64,000 nucleotides of DNA from Lacticigenium naphthae DSM 19658 (GCF_000425865.1 NZ_AUEG01000003.1:109213-173212), one strand, 5' to 3'; positions 1 to 9,824 are shown, counted from the stretch's first letter. The notes: generated by a model from the letters alone, not told the origin. Numbers and translations: made by a program.

Positions 1-39
1 TTGTCCCGGCCTCTCCCTCTTTACATTTTAGGTAATGCG

Positions 40-327
40 TTAATCAATGATTTCCGCATTTTTACGCTTTGATTTGTCTTCTGTATCATCTGCATTGAGC
101 AATTTTTCCGCGACGAATAAGAGGATCGGCAAAAGCACATCATCTGCATAGCCGACCATTGGGATCATATCTGGAATCAAATCGACTGGGCTAATAATGT
201 ACAGAACAATTGCAGCTACCATCCATTTTCTACGTTTATCCACAGTTGTGTCAAACAGTGATTGCATTAAGTGTTTTACTGTTGAAAGAGGCGTCTGAGT
301 CTGTTTCTTTTTGAATTTCATAGACAT
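40..327 (-). CDS. YkvA-like DUF1232 small membrane protein
   Basis: The 95-residue product carries the DUF1232 core around residues 38-65, with the typical run YIISPVDLIPD followed by GYADD. This family of small membrane-associated proteins has no assigned biochemical role. One hydrophobic hairpin covers residues 36-75, and both ends are charged (Lys-rich start, acidic/Lys-rich end). An AAGGAAA site lies just before the ATG. The gene stands alone, about 120 bp downstream of the degV start region on the same strand. Family membership is clear; function is unknown. Confidence 0.85.
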   Translation of the reverse strand: MSMKFKKKQTQTPLSTVKHLMQSLFDTTVDKRRKWMVAAIVLYIISPVDLIPDMIPMVGYADDVLLPILLFVAEKLLNADDTEDKSKRKNAEIID

Positions 328-445
328 TTTCCTTTTTCAGTTTATTTGCCTGTTTAATCAAGCTTTGTACGAAGTATACAATAAAACACCAGCGGACACA
401 TCCGTCTAAAGTAGGAAACCTATCTCACTCTAAGTATGTCGATCT

Positions 446-1297
446 TCAGTTGACTTTCTTTTCAAGGAATTGAATCGAAACAGCATCTGGACCTGCATGA
501 GTCATGACACTACCATTTGCATGAGCAATTTCCAATCGTGCCTGAGGAAAAGCTTGTTTTAATAATTCGACCAATTGAAAAGAGTAAGCACTCATTCCAT
601 CATGCGTCACACCTATTTCAATGATTTCTTTTTTTGCTTCTTTTAGTTCTGCAATGATTTTTTCGTATCGTTTTATGATTTTTTTGGTCCCACGACCTTT
701 TGCGTCGGCCTTTAAAGCTCCTTCTACCATTTCTAGATTTACTTTTAAATTAAGCAATTGCGAAACAGCACCCAAAGTTTTTCCGATCCGACCACCCTTG
801 ATCATATTTGTCAAATCCACGATTGCAATATACAATGTGGTTCTTTTTTTTACTTCTTCTAATCGTAGAAGGGTATCTTCAATAGACAAGCCTTCTTTAG
901 CACACCGCGCAGCTTCTAAAATTTGAAAAGCCATTGCTCGTGCAATATATTGTGAGTCAATTACGGTTACTTTTCCATCAGCTAGCGCTGCAGCTTGTTT
1001 AGCTGCATCCACTGTTCCACTCAATGTATGCGTTACATGAATAGAAAGGACTTCACTCCCGTCTGCAGTTAGTTCGTTGTATTTATCCAAAAACAATCCC
1101 ACAGGTGGTTGAGAACTTTTGGGTAGCTCTTCACTACTTTTCATATCTGCTAAAAATTGTGCTTTCTCTTTTTCTGTCCCATCTTTTCTGACTTCCCCAT
1201 TTAAAATAGTCGATAGTGGAATGATGGAAACATCATTCTCAGCAATTTCATTATCGGTTAAATGAACGGTTGAATCTGTTACGATTTTAAAGCTCAT
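446..1297 (-). CDS. DegV family fatty-acid-binding protein
   Basis: At 283 residues this is the normal length for DegV proteins, which bind a fatty acid between two domains; in Firmicutes the homologues FakB1/FakB2 present the fatty acid to the kinase FakA. The sequence shows the N-terminal 'KIVTDSTVHL' strand, the 'HVTHTLSGT' loop (residues about 86-95), and the late motif 'GGRIGKTLGAVSQLLNLK' near residues 168-185. An AAGGGGG ribosome site precedes the ATG. No fakA is in the window, so which FakB subtype this is cannot be decided. Confidence 0.9.
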   Translation of the reverse strand: MSFKIVTDSTVHLTDNEIAENDVSIIPLSTILNGEVRKDGTEKEKAQFLADMKSSEELPKSSQPPVGLFLDKYNELTADGSEVLSIHVTHTLSGTVDAAKQAAALADGKVTVIDSQYIARAMAFQILEAARCAKEGLSIEDTLLRLEEVKKRTTLYIAIVDLTNMIKGGRIGKTLGAVSQLLNLKVNLEMVEGALKADAKGRGTKKIIKRYEKIIAELKEAKKEIIEIGVTHDGMSAYSFQLVELLKQAFPQARLEIAHANGSVMTHAGPDAVSIQFLEKKVN

Positions 1298-1375
1298 TTA
1301 AATCCCCCTTATTTTTTGATAGCGTTCTTTCATTATACCTTTAATTTTATGATTACGCTATCCTATCAGCGATTT

Positions 1376-1879
1376 TCATTTCCAATATTCATGCACACCT
1401 AGATTTCTTCCACCGACTGGATCACATTCCGGAAACGGAACTTTTTGTATTTTATGGAGTAATTCTTCGTACTCTTTGGAATCCCCCTTTTCCATATCCG
1501 GACTATTCCCGTTAGGGTAGGCCCCTACAATTTGAAAATCTCCTGTAGCCTCAATTAATTTATGTGCTACTCCGGCCGGTAACAATAAGACGTTTCCCTC
1601 AGTGAATGGATGAACCTCCCCACCCGGTCCACCAAGTTGGACTGTTGCGCTCCCTTTAAAGCAGGCGAGCACTTCATGTGTGGTCGCATGAAAATGGTGA
1701 TAAGCATATATCCCATTCACCCAACTATTCGTATAACCATTTTTTTTGAAATGGCTTTGGATCAAATCCACAGCATTTTCTTTTTCAATTATCTCCTTAA
1801 AAGCATGGGGATAATACAATACGGGCAATGTATTATTTGGAAAAGGACGATTTTCCTTTATTGCGATTCTTTCGATCAT
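1376..1879 (-). CDS. Cupin-domain protein (YjlB-like)
   Basis: A 167-residue single-domain cupin. The first cupin motif is visible as 'HHFHATTHEVLACFKG' (residues about 61-76), giving two His and one Glu for a metal site, and the second as 'LLLPAGVAHKLIEA' (about 98-111). Length and motif spacing match Bacillus YjlB, whose function is unknown. AAAGGAGG precedes the ATG. It lies alone, separated from the upstream aldo/keto reductase operon by a strong terminator. Metal-dependent small-molecule binding is inferred only. Confidence 0.82.
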   Translation of the reverse strand: MIERIAIKENRPFPNNTLPVLYYPHAFKEIIEKENAVDLIQSHFKKNGYTNSWVNGIYAYHHFHATTHEVLACFKGSATVQLGGPGGEVHPFTEGNVLLLPAGVAHKLIEATGDFQIVGAYPNGNSPDMEKGDSKEYEELLHKIQKVPFPECDPVGGRNLGVHEYWK

Positions 1880-1956
1880 ACTTTTTCCTCCTTTGAATTA
1901 AGTTTCATTACCTCTAGTGTAACGGGAATTCATTTGAAATTAAAAGAGTTCTCCCT

Positions 1957-2021
1957 CAAAAAAACCTTTTATGTAGAAAGGTTCAGCTAAAAGAACTGAA
2001 CTTCTAAATAAAAGGTTTTTT
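1957..2021. terminator. Long bidirectional terminator after the aldo/keto reductase operon
   Basis: Outer arms ACCTTTTAT and ATAAAAGGT, flanked by A6 and T6 runs, enclose an inner stem GTTCAG/CTGAAC. Minus-strand transcripts from the reductase gene ending at 2029 would end here with a T-run. Confidence 0.85.
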
Positions 2022-2028
2022 GAAACTA

Positions 2029-3027
2029 TTATTTCTCAGCAGGATAAGGTAAAGCGCCAACTATAGTATGTGGAACATACAATTCTTCTAAATAATCGAT
2101 TTCTTCTTTCGAAAGAGCTATGTCGACTGCCGCAACAGCATCATCTAAATATTTCTCTTTCGTAGCACCGATGATCGGTGAGACCACTTGATCTTTATGC
2201 AACATCCAGGCCAGTGCAATTTGAGCACGAGGGACTTGTCTCTTTTCAGCGATTTCAGCCAAACGTTTCACAATTTTTTTATCTTCTTCTTCAGTAGATC
2301 CATATTTCATTTTTTGAACTGCATCTGTTTCAGAACGTTTTGTTGTTTCAGACCAGTCACGCGCTAATCTGCCTGAAGCTAAAGGACTATAAGGCGTCAA
2401 CGCCACTCCCGTTTCCTTACAAAACGGGATCAATTCCCGCTCATCTTCACGGTAGATCATGTTGTAATGATTTTGCATGGATACAAATTTTGTCCATCCA
2501 TGTTTTTCAGCCACATTCTGCGCTTTTTGGAATTGCCATGCGTACATAGCTGATGCTCCTATATAGCGAACTTTTCCAGATTTCACTAAGTCATGTAAAG
2601 CTTCCATTGTTTCTTCTATCGGAGTCGTGTAATCCCACCGATGAATGATATACAAATCCAGATAATCCATCCCTAACCGTTCCAACGTCTGGTCAATGTG
2701 GTGGAAAATGGATTTGCGAGACAATCCACTCATATTCGGTCCGTCTTCCAATCCAAAATAGACCTTGGATGCTACAACGATTTTTTCGCGGTCAGCATAA
2801 TCGTTCAACGCTTTCCCCAATATCTTCTCGCTTTCCCCGCGCGAATAAATATTGGCAGTATCAAAGAAATTTATTCCCATATCTAACGCTTTTTTAATGA
2901 TTTTTCGGCTGTCCTCTTCTTTCAACACCCATTCATGTGTCCATTTTTCAGGATCCCCAAAACTCATTGCCCCCAAACAAATTCGTGAAACATCCATTCC
3001 CGTATTTCCAAATTTCATCATTTCCAT
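2029..3027 (-). CDS. Aldo/keto reductase (AKR, YajO/Gfo-type long form)
   Basis: A 332-residue NAD(P)H-dependent (beta/alpha)8 oxidoreductase. Visible catalytic elements are 'NFFDTANIYSRGESE' (Asp and Tyr of the tetrad, residues about 53-67), the Lys in 'VVASKVYF' and the His in 'LYIIHRWD'. The C-terminal cofactor-binding part contains 'VVSPIIGATKEKYLDD'. AAGGAGG stands 8 nt before the ATG. It is the last gene of a same-strand row of three aldo/keto reductase genes (36 bp after the next one), suggesting one transcript for carbonyl reduction or detoxification. Substrate unknown. Confidence 0.9.
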   Translation of the reverse strand: MEMMKFGNTGMDVSRICLGAMSFGDPEKWTHEWVLKEEDSRKIIKKALDMGINFFDTANIYSRGESEKILGKALNDYADREKIVVASKVYFGLEDGPNMSGLSRKSIFHHIDQTLERLGMDYLDLYIIHRWDYTTPIEETMEALHDLVKSGKVRYIGASAMYAWQFQKAQNVAEKHGWTKFVSMQNHYNMIYREDERELIPFCKETGVALTPYSPLASGRLARDWSETTKRSETDAVQKMKYGSTEEEDKKIVKRLAEIAEKRQVPRAQIALAWMLHKDQVVSPIIGATKEKYLDDAVAAVDIALSKEEIDYLEELYVPHTIVGALPYPAEK

Positions 3028-3062
3028 TGATAAAACCTCCTTTTGATTAATAAATACCTTAT

Positions 3063-3908
3063 TTAACGTTTTAAACCGGTCATACGTTTGGCAGTTTCGG
3101 CCGTTTGATGATTAAAGAACAAGCTGGACTCTTTATCTAGCTCTCCTAACCTTTCCATATCTTCTTGAGTTAATTCGAAGTCAAAAACGTCAAAGTTTTC
3201 TTTCATCCTATCTTTATTGACTGTTTTTGGAATCACGACCACGTTTCGTTGTAAAAGATAGCGTAAAGCTACTTGTGCAACGGATTTTTTATATTTTTCC
3301 CCAATTTCTTTCATTGTTTCATTCGTGAAAAAGTCATTTTTTCCTTCAGCAAAGGGGCCCCATGATTCAATTTGTACATTGTATTCTTCCATCACTTTTT
3401 GAGCTTCTTTTTGTTGGTTAAATACATGTGTTTCCACCTGGTTGACCATCGGAGGGATCTCTGTATAAGTTGCTATATCGATCAAGCGATCTGGGTGGAA
3501 ATTACTTACACCGATTGCTTTCAGTTTGCCAGCTTTGTAATATTCTTCCATAGCTCGATAAGCACCGTAATAATCATTAAATGGCTGATGAATCAGCATC
3601 AAGTCGATATAATCTGTTTGCAATTTACGTAAGGATTCATCCATGGAAGCTTTTGCTTTCTCATAGCTAGCATTGGAAATCCAGATTTTCGTAGTGATGA
3701 ATAATTCTTCTCGTGAAACTGAACTTTTTTTGATTGCATTTCCTACCGCTTCTTCATTTCCGTATGCTTGAGCAGTATCGATTAATCGATACCCTACGTC
3801 AATTGCATCTAGAACACAGCGTTCACATTCTTCTAAATCAGCAATTTGAAATACTCCATATCCTAATTGTGGCATTTTCACTCCGTTTGTTAGTGTGATT
3901 TCATTCAT
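3063..3908 (-). CDS. Aldo/keto reductase (2,5-diketo-D-gluconate reductase type)
   Basis: A 281-residue AKR5-like enzyme. Catalytic Asp and Tyr are in 'GYRLIDTAQAYGNE' (residues about 39-52), Lys in 'FITTKIWI' and His in 'DLMLIHQP'. The family motif 'KLKAIGVSNFHPDRL' (about 132-146) and the cofactor loop 'VVIPKTVNKDRMKEN' are intact. It is the short single-domain type, unlike its longer neighbour, so the two are not recent duplicates. It is the middle gene of the reductase row. Substrate cannot be read from sequence. Confidence 0.9.
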   Translation of the reverse strand: MNEITLTNGVKMPQLGYGVFQIADLEECERCVLDAIDVGYRLIDTAQAYGNEEAVGNAIKKSSVSREELFITTKIWISNASYEKAKASMDESLRKLQTDYIDLMLIHQPFNDYYGAYRAMEEYYKAGKLKAIGVSNFHPDRLIDIATYTEIPPMVNQVETHVFNQQKEAQKVMEEYNVQIESWGPFAEGKNDFFTNETMKEIGEKYKKSVAQVALRYLLQRNVVVIPKTVNKDRMKENFDVFDFELTQEDMERLGELDKESSLFFNHQTAETAKRMTGLKR

Positions 3909-3930
3909 TTCTCATCTTCCTTTCCTGTTA

Positions 3931-4896
3931 TTAAAAGTGTGTTTTATCGATATCTATTTGATTTAAAGATTCATTGATTTCAAGTAAATCATTTGAGGAT
4001 AACGTGATGTGCATTGCCTTTATGTTTTCATCTAAACGATGCAATTTTCTCGTACCAGGTATAGGAACTTTGTAATCTTTTTGAGCCATTCCCCAAGCCA
4101 AATCTATTTGAGCAGAAGTGGCCTTATTTTCATCTGCAATTCGGTCAATCATTTCAAGTAAGTCTTTATTTTGTTTTATTACTTCTGGTTTGAATCTTCC
4201 CATAAAGTTACGAAAGTCACCTTCTGGATATTCCGTATCTGGAGAGTACTTCCCGGTCAAAAATCCATTTCCGAGTGGACTGTATGCAACGACAACGACA
4301 CCAACACCCAGTTCTTCGCAGACAGGAAATGCTTCTTTTTATGGTGCTCTCCACACCATAGAGTACTGTTTTCAATGGCTGTAACTGGACAAACTGCATG
4401 CGCAAGTCGCAAATGTCTTCCGGTGTATTTGAAAGGCCCCAGTAGTTGATTTTTCCTTCCCTGATCAATTCCTTCATTACTTCAGCTACAGTTTCTGATT
4501 AAATATCCGGATGGATACGGTGTTGATAATACTAATCAATTGTTACCACTTATAGTTTTCCCAAGGAACCAGCAGCTTGTTCCCGAATGGAATCTGGCTC
4601 ACTATTTAACATATACTGCGGTTTACCATCCACGATTTCCTGCCCAATAATTCCAAACTTGGTTGCGATGACCACTTGATCACGAATGGGTTTAATAGCT
4701 TCTCCTAGTAGCCTTTCGTTGTCTTCTCCGTAAACAACTGCTGTGTCAAAAAAATGCACTCTCAATCAACTGCCTTGCGAATGAGTTGAATCATTTCTTT
4801 GCGGTCAGCAGCTGGTCCATAAGCGTGATCCATACCTATGATCCCAAGTCCGATGGCCAATACTTCTAAGTCTTTACCTAAAATTCTCGTATGCAT
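3931..4896 (-). pseudogene. Broken aldo/keto reductase gene with several frameshifts
   Basis: The reading frame begins with AGGAG and an ATG at 4896 ('MHTRILGKDLEVLAIGLG') but shifts frame near 4765 (next piece holds 'FFDTAVVYGEDNERLLGEA', the catalytic Asp/Tyr region), is interrupted again around 4500-4550, shifts near 4340, and ends in the piece 3931-4260 with 'VPIPGTRKLHRLDENI'. Between 4340 and 4260 the conserved 'VVAYSPLGNGFLTGK' can be read. Together the pieces cover a full-length reductase, so this is a decayed third member of the reductase row. Sequencing errors are possible but at least three independent breaks argue for true decay. Confidence 0.88.
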
Positions 4897-5381
4897 GTAC
4901 TTTCTCCTATGTGGGTCCCCCTTTTGGAAAGCGATACCAATCAACTGACTCCATCATACCCCTTGAAGTAGGCTCTAAGTCAAGTCATTTACATAAACAA
5001 AATAATAGTTACAGAACTCCCATCCTCTCCTCATTTTTTTAAAAAGAAGCCTAGACCAATGGGAGTAAGTTCGGTTTCTTATCATGCCAGTAAAAATGCT
5101 ATGCGCAATACTTCTTGATTTCTCAGCCAATACTAGTCAGATATGACCTAATTTCGACTTTCTATTCTGCATACAATTTTTTGCAAAGTGGAACCCGGTT
5201 ACTTTTTCGCTTGAATGTAAAGGGTACTGTGAGTGGTTGTGTTAAAATAAGCATGAGTTTTGCAAAGGAGCTCTCTTTAACTGACAGTCAATTTGATACA
5301 AGATGTTCGATCAACGGATGGATTAATAAACAATCTAGCTCGTTGAATAATTGCGAGTTTATACAATAAGGAGTGAATATA
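4897..5381. other. Intergenic region without recognised gene
   Basis: About 480 bp between the broken reductase and the DUF3953-like gene. Possible short reading frames lack ribosome sites and database-like features. It should hold the promoters of both flanking transcripts, but no convincing -35/-10 pair was found. Confidence 0.5.
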
Positions 5382-5615
5382 TTGCTGAAAATACTCAGAA
5401 TCGTATTATCGATCATTGGTATAGTGATAGCGGGGTATGCTTTACTATCTAAAAATTACATAGTTATGCCTTATATGCTGTTTTTTATGGGAGCGACGTT
5501 GCTGGTTTTGGGGATAGCCGAAATCATAGAAGAACGAAAGCAAATAGGTATTATCAGTATATTTGCTTCCCTATTTATTTTTTACGTTTCTGTACACACT
5601 TTATTGTTCGCTTAA
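5382..5615 (+). CDS. Small membrane protein, DUF3953-like
   Basis: A protein of about 77 residues with three hydrophobic segments, roughly residues 3-22, 25-45 and 53-75, the second and third separated by the charged 'IIEERKQIG'. This matches the small DUF3953 membrane proteins of Bacilli, of unknown function. I place the start at TTG 5382 because AAGGAG at 5368-5373 is 8 nt upstream; the alternative GTG at 5373 overlaps that ribosome site. A strong terminator follows at 5655. Confidence 0.65.
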   Translation: MLKILRIVLSIIGIVIAGYALLSKNYIVMPYMLFFMGATLLVLGIAEIIEERKQIGIISIFASLFIFYVSVHTLLFA

Positions 5616-5654
5616 GTGATGCTACCAGACAAAAAAGAAAATCAAACTGTACAG

Positions 5655-5687
5655 AAAAAAATCTCAGTTCACTGAACTGAGATTTTT
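5655..5687. terminator. Bidirectional terminator
   Basis: Arms ATCTCAGTTC and GAACTGAGAT with an A6 run before and T6 after. It ends the small membrane protein transcript and can also stop minus-strand transcripts running out of oppF. Confidence 0.85.
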
Positions 5688-5808
5688 TATGTTTAATTAT
5701 AAATCTGATACAGATAGTTATTGAATGTCAACTACCTTTTGAAGTGACATTCTGAATTATGTGAGAGGAAACACAATACAGTAGGCCCATGGCCAGAATT
5801 TTTTTATT

Positions 5809-6771
5809 TTATTTGATTCCGACAATATCTTCCATTCTGTTTTCACTCAACCAATTGGCAATTTCCTCTTCGGTACCCAATACTTCATGAGTCCCGCCAA
5901 CATTTTGGAGAGAGCCTTCGGAATAATCCAATCCACTTGTTGCATAGTCATAACTTAACGCTGTCCGTTTTTTTTCAATCATCGGATTTGGATATGGTAT
6001 CGCAGAGAGTAAAGATTGGGTATAGGGATGAACAGGATTCGAGAAAATTTCCTCTGTTGTTCCTGTTTCGATCATATGGCCTAAATGCAAAACCCCGATC
6101 CGATCCGAAATATAGCGAACCATCGACAAATCGTGCGCAATAAAGAGATAAGCTACATTCGTCTCTTCTTGGATTTCCTTCATTAAATTCACGATTTGTG
6201 CCTGGATCGAAACATCCAACGCACTGATTGCCTCATCAGCAATGATTAAATCCGGATTCATGATCAATGCCCGAGCAATTCCGATCCGTTGGCGTTGTCC
6301 TCCAGAAAACTGACTAGGAAAACGTCCAGCAAATTCTCTCGAAAGACCCACACGTTCTAAAATCTGTAGGACTCGTTCACTCCGCTCGCTTGAAGAACCA
6401 GCCTCTCCATGAATATCCAATCCTTGGGCAATGATATCCATTACATTCTTTCTCGGATTTAAACTTGCCATCGGATCCTGGAAGATCATCTGCATCTTCG
6501 TCCGCAACATTTTTTGCGTTTCTTTATCCATTTTCCCTGAAACATCTTTTTCTTTGAACGTTATTTCCCCATCTGTGATTTCATGGAGACGAATAACCGA
6601 GCGACCGATCGTCGATTTCCCACTGCCCGATTCTCCAACAAGTCCATACGTTTCTCCAGGATAAATCTTAAATGAAACACCGTCAACAGCTTTCACGGAA
6701 AATTTGCGACTGATCTTAAAATATTGCTTCAAACCTTTAACTTCTAAAAGAGCTTCCCTATTCTGTTCCAT
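5809..6771 (-). CDS. oppF: Oligopeptide ABC importer ATP-binding subunit OppF
   Basis: A 320-residue ABC ATPase of the OppF/DppF type. Walker A is GESGSGKST (residues about 46-54), signature 'FSGGQRQRIGIARAL', Walker B 'LIIADEAISALD', and the oligopeptide-specific C-terminal part contains 'NPVHPYTQSLLSAIPYPNP'. I start it at ATG 6771, preceded by GAGGAGG, rather than farther upstream inside oppD; this gives a 14-nt overlap with oppD. It is the last gene of oppABCDF and pairs with OppD to energise peptide uptake. Confidence 0.95.
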   Translation of the reverse strand: MEQNREALLEVKGLKQYFKISRKFSVKAVDGVSFKIYPGETYGLVGESGSGKSTIGRSVIRLHEITDGEITFKEKDVSGKMDKETQKMLRTKMQMIFQDPMASLNPRKNVMDIIAQGLDIHGEAGSSSERSERVLQILERVGLSREFAGRFPSQFSGGQRQRIGIARALIMNPDLIIADEAISALDVSIQAQIVNLMKEIQEETNVAYLFIAHDLSMVRYISDRIGVLHLGHMIETGTTEEIFSNPVHPYTQSLLSAIPYPNPMIEKKRTALSYDYATSGLDYSEGSLQNVGGTHEVLGTEEEIANWLSENRMEDIVGIK

Positions 6772-7840
6772 ACACGCGGTCCTCCTCTCGCATCCGTTCG
6801 ATCCGTTGTTGCAGTTCAATTGGCAAACTATACTCCGGTCCCTTTTCACTCAGTAACCAAGTAGCCGCAGCATGCGTTTCAGAAACTTTGATCAATGGCG
6901 GCTCCTTCTTCTTATCGATATGCAAAGCATAAGGATTTCTTGGATAAAAAGGGTCCCCTTCCATTTCATGGGCCATGTTTGGTGGATTCCCCGGAATAGA
7001 TACGAGTTTATCCGGATTAGTTTCCAAATCAGGCATAGCGAGCAATAAGCCCCATGTATAGGGATGTTTTGGTTCGTAAAAGATTTCATTTACGGTCGCT
7101 TTTTCAACAATTTTCCCTGCATACATAACATTGACATAATCAGCAACTTTCGCTACGACACCTAAGTCATGCGTGATATAAATGACTGAAATACCTGTTT
7201 TTACTTGGATATCATGGATCAGTTCTAAAATTTTTGCCTGGATCGTTACATCTAAAGCAGTTGTCGGTTCATCGCAGATCAAAACATCGGGATCACACGC
7301 TAGTGCGATAGCAATGACGATCCGCTGTCTCATCCCACCGGATAATTGATGAGGATAGTTTTTCATACGCGCTTCCGGATCTGTGATCCCTACTAGTCGC
7401 AATAGTTCGATTGCTTTTTCTTGCGCTTCTTTTTTCTTGGTATTGTAATGCGTGCGCATTCCTTCGATGATTTGATTTCCAACACTCATTGTCGGGTCTA
7501 AAGAAGTCATCGGATCTTGGAAAATCATTGCGATATGTTTCCCATTAATTGTTTTGCGCATTTGTTTTTTAGAAAGGTCTAAAAGATTTTTGGTTACCTT
7601 CTCACTTTTGTCTTCATATGTGTATAAAATAGTGCCACTTTCGATAGTTCCATTGTTGCTGAGGATTCCCATGATTGCTTTCGTAGTAACGGACTTCCCA
7701 CTTCCAGATTCACCTACGATAGCTAATGTTTCCCCTTTAAATAAATCTAAATCGACTCCACGAACAGCGCGAACGGACCCAGCAGAAGTTTTGAACGTGA
7801 TTGCTAGATCACGTACTTCTAATATTTTCTCCTTTGTCAT
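6758..7840 (-). CDS. oppD: Oligopeptide ABC importer ATP-binding subunit OppD
   Basis: A 360-residue ABC ATPase. Walker A GESGSGKSVTT is near residues 39-49, signature 'LSGGMRQRIVIAIALA' near 163-178 and Walker B 'VLICDEPTTALD' follows. The C-terminal extension has the OppD/DppD motif 'EPKHPYTWGLLLAMPDL'. It starts 3 bp after oppC ends and overlaps oppF by 14 nt, so translation is probably coupled. It forms the ATPase heterodimer with OppF under the OppB/OppC channel. Confidence 0.95.
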   Translation of the reverse strand: MTKEKILEVRDLAITFKTSAGSVRAVRGVDLDLFKGETLAIVGESGSGKSVTTKAIMGILSNNGTIESGTILYTYEDKSEKVTKNLLDLSKKQMRKTINGKHIAMIFQDPMTSLDPTMSVGNQIIEGMRTHYNTKKKEAQEKAIELLRLVGITDPEARMKNYPHQLSGGMRQRIVIAIALACDPDVLICDEPTTALDVTIQAKILELIHDIQVKTGISVIYITHDLGVVAKVADYVNVMYAGKIVEKATVNEIFYEPKHPYTWGLLLAMPDLETNPDKLVSIPGNPPNMAHEMEGDPFYPRNPYALHIDKKKEPPLIKVSETHAAATWLLSEKGPEYSLPIELQQRIERMREEDRVYGTE

Positions 7841-7843
7841 TCT

Positions 7844-8890
7844 TTACACCTCTTTCATGGTAGGATCGAGTGCATCTCTTAATCCATCAGCTAATAAGTT
7901 GAAACTGAGCATTAACAATGCCAAAACCACCACAGGGGGCACGATCATATAAAAATGCGTGGTCAGTGATTTAAAGTTTTCTGAAATCAGTGAACCCAAC
8001 GAGGCCATCGGGACTGGGATCCCAATTCCGACGAAAGCAAGAAACGCTTCGGTAAAAATCGCATTCGGTATCGAAAACATTGACATGATCAGTAATTGAG
8101 AAAAAATATTCGGCAATATTTCTTTATACATGATGGTCAAATCTTTCGCACCCATTGTGCGGGCCGCAAGTACATACTCACTCTCTTTTAATTTCAGCAT
8201 CGAAGCACGGGCGACACGACTCATCCCGATCCAGCCGGTAATGGCAATCGCCAATGTGATACTCATCAAGCCCGGTTTCAGGATGATGATCAGCAACGTA
8301 ACGACCACTAGGTTGGGAATTCCATTCAGTACTTCTACACTTCGTTGCATGATATTATCAATTCTTCCGCCATAATAACCGGAGACCATTCCATAAGTCA
8401 TTCCAATCAAGACATCGACCACTACTGCAACTAGAGCAATGTACAGAGAAATCCGCGTTCCTTCCCAAGTACGTGTAAACAAATCTCTTCCTAAAACATC
8501 CGTTCCGAACCAATGATAGACTTCTTCTCCACCTTCGATCACTTCATATTTATTGACTTCCAGTTCACCTGTAGAAGTTTTCAAGGTTTCTGTTCCATCA
8601 AAAATACCAAAGTTTTCCAGAATTGGAATACGCGGAGCCATACTTTCATGTCCGGCAACTTGCTCATCAAACTCATACCCTGAAATCATAGGTCCGATCA
8701 GCGCCATAAATATGATCAATGTAATGGAGATAAATCCAAAAATGGATCCTTTGTTCTTCATCACTCGTTTTACTAGCTGTTTCCAAAAAGAATCTTCTTC
8801 ATAGACTTCATCTATCTGACTGATATTATCTGCCCCAATAAATGTAAAATCGTCTATAGGGTTTATTGGGTGATCAAGTGTCTTATCCAT
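7844..8890 (-). CDS. oppC: Oligopeptide ABC importer permease OppC
   Basis: A 348-residue inner-membrane subunit. The N-terminal part (residues about 36-75) holds the OppC-type first membrane segment, followed by an extracellular region and 'WFGTDVLGRDLFTRTWEGTR', typical of OppC/DppC. The EAA coupling loop is visible as 'ESEYVLAARTMGAKDLTIMY', and about six membrane segments can be drawn. It overlaps the end of oppB by 8 nt. Confidence 0.95.
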   Translation of the reverse strand: MDKTLDHPINPIDDFTFIGADNISQIDEVYEEDSFWKQLVKRVMKNKGSIFGFISITLIIFMALIGPMISGYEFDEQVAGHESMAPRIPILENFGIFDGTETLKTSTGELEVNKYEVIEGGEEVYHWFGTDVLGRDLFTRTWEGTRISLYIALVAVVVDVLIGMTYGMVSGYYGGRIDNIMQRSVEVLNGIPNLVVVTLLIIILKPGLMSITLAIAITGWIGMSRVARASMLKLKESEYVLAARTMGAKDLTIMYKEILPNIFSQLLIMSMFSIPNAIFTEAFLAFVGIGIPVPMASLGSLISENFKSLTTHFYMIVPPVVVLALLMLSFNLLADGLRDALDPTMKEV

Positions 8891-9824
8891 TAGAATCCTC
8901 CTTCGCTAAACGGATACGTGGGTCCAATACTCCATACATAATATCCACGCCCAACATGACAAATATATACAAGGCGCTGTAGACAAATGCTAAAGCTAAT
9001 ATTACGTTATAATCATTTGATTGAATGGCTTGAACCATTAATTGTCCAATGCCCGGAATCGAGAATATTTTTTCTACGACTAGACTACCCGTCATTAAAC
9101 TAACGACCAAAGGTCCTAAGATCGTAATAATAGAAATAGATGCATTCCTTAAGGCATGTTTAAAAATTAAATGTCCACCTGAAACACCTTTACTTTCCAC
9201 TAATTGAATATAATCGGAACTAAGCACTTCAATCATTTCGGTACGAGTAAAACGGGCTACTGTAGCCATTACAGTCATACTTAAGGCTACCGCTGGAAGT
9301 GCAAAAGCAAGTAACCCATCAGAGACGCTATATAACATCGGGAACCAACCTAATTGAAACCCAAAGTAATAAGACAGACCTAATGCAAATACATAAGATG
9401 GGATAGAAACCCCTACTACTGATAGGAACGTCGCAGCGGAGTCTAACAGACTATTGTGTTTCAAGGCTGCTGCGATCCCTAAGAAAAGGCCTACTACTGA
9501 ACCTAAAGCAATAGAAATCCCTCCTAACAACAGAGAGATCGGCAAGCGGTTTTGCAATAATAAGGAAACATCCGTATCTTTTGAAATGGTGTACGATTTG
9601 CCAAAATCTCCTGTTAACATGTTTTTCACATACCGAAAAAATTGAACGGGAATCGGGTCATTCAGACCGTATTTCGTCATCAATACTTGTTGTTGTTCAA
9701 TGCTCAAGCGTTCGTCATTAAAAGGAGAACCGGGTAACAACTGCATCAACGTAAAGAGAACTAACACAATGACCATAAGGGTCACAACAGACATCAATAC
9801 TCTTTTTAAAACATACTTTTTCAT
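8883..9824 (-). CDS. oppB: Oligopeptide ABC importer permease OppB
   Basis: A 313-residue permease with an N-terminal membrane segment 'VLMSVVTLMVIVLVLFTLMQ', the conserved 'LPGSPFNDE' stretch, and the EAA-type loop 'QLVESKGVSGGHLIFKHALR' (about residues 207-226) contacting the ATPases. Six membrane segments can be assigned. It is the first gene after the hairpin that separates it from oppA and forms the channel with OppC. Confidence 0.95.
   Translation of the reverse strand: MKKYVLKRVLMSVVTLMVIVLVLFTLMQLLPGSPFNDERLSIEQQQVLMTKYGLNDPIPVQFFRYVKNMLTGDFGKSYTISKDTDVSLLLQNRLPISLLLGGISIALGSVVGLFLGIAAALKHNSLLDSAATFLSVVGVSIPSYVFALGLSYYFGFQLGWFPMLYSVSDGLLAFALPAVALSMTVMATVARFTRTEMIEVLSSDYIQLVESKGVSGGHLIFKHALRNASISIITILGPLVVSLMTGSLVVEKIFSIPGIGQLMVQAIQSNDYNVILALAFVYSALYIFVMLGVDIMYGVLDPRIRLAKEDSNG

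Noticed and set aside
5115..5369. 84-codon reading frame upstream of the small membrane protein
   Set aside because: No ribosome site, odd composition, and it runs into the ribosome site of the real gene.
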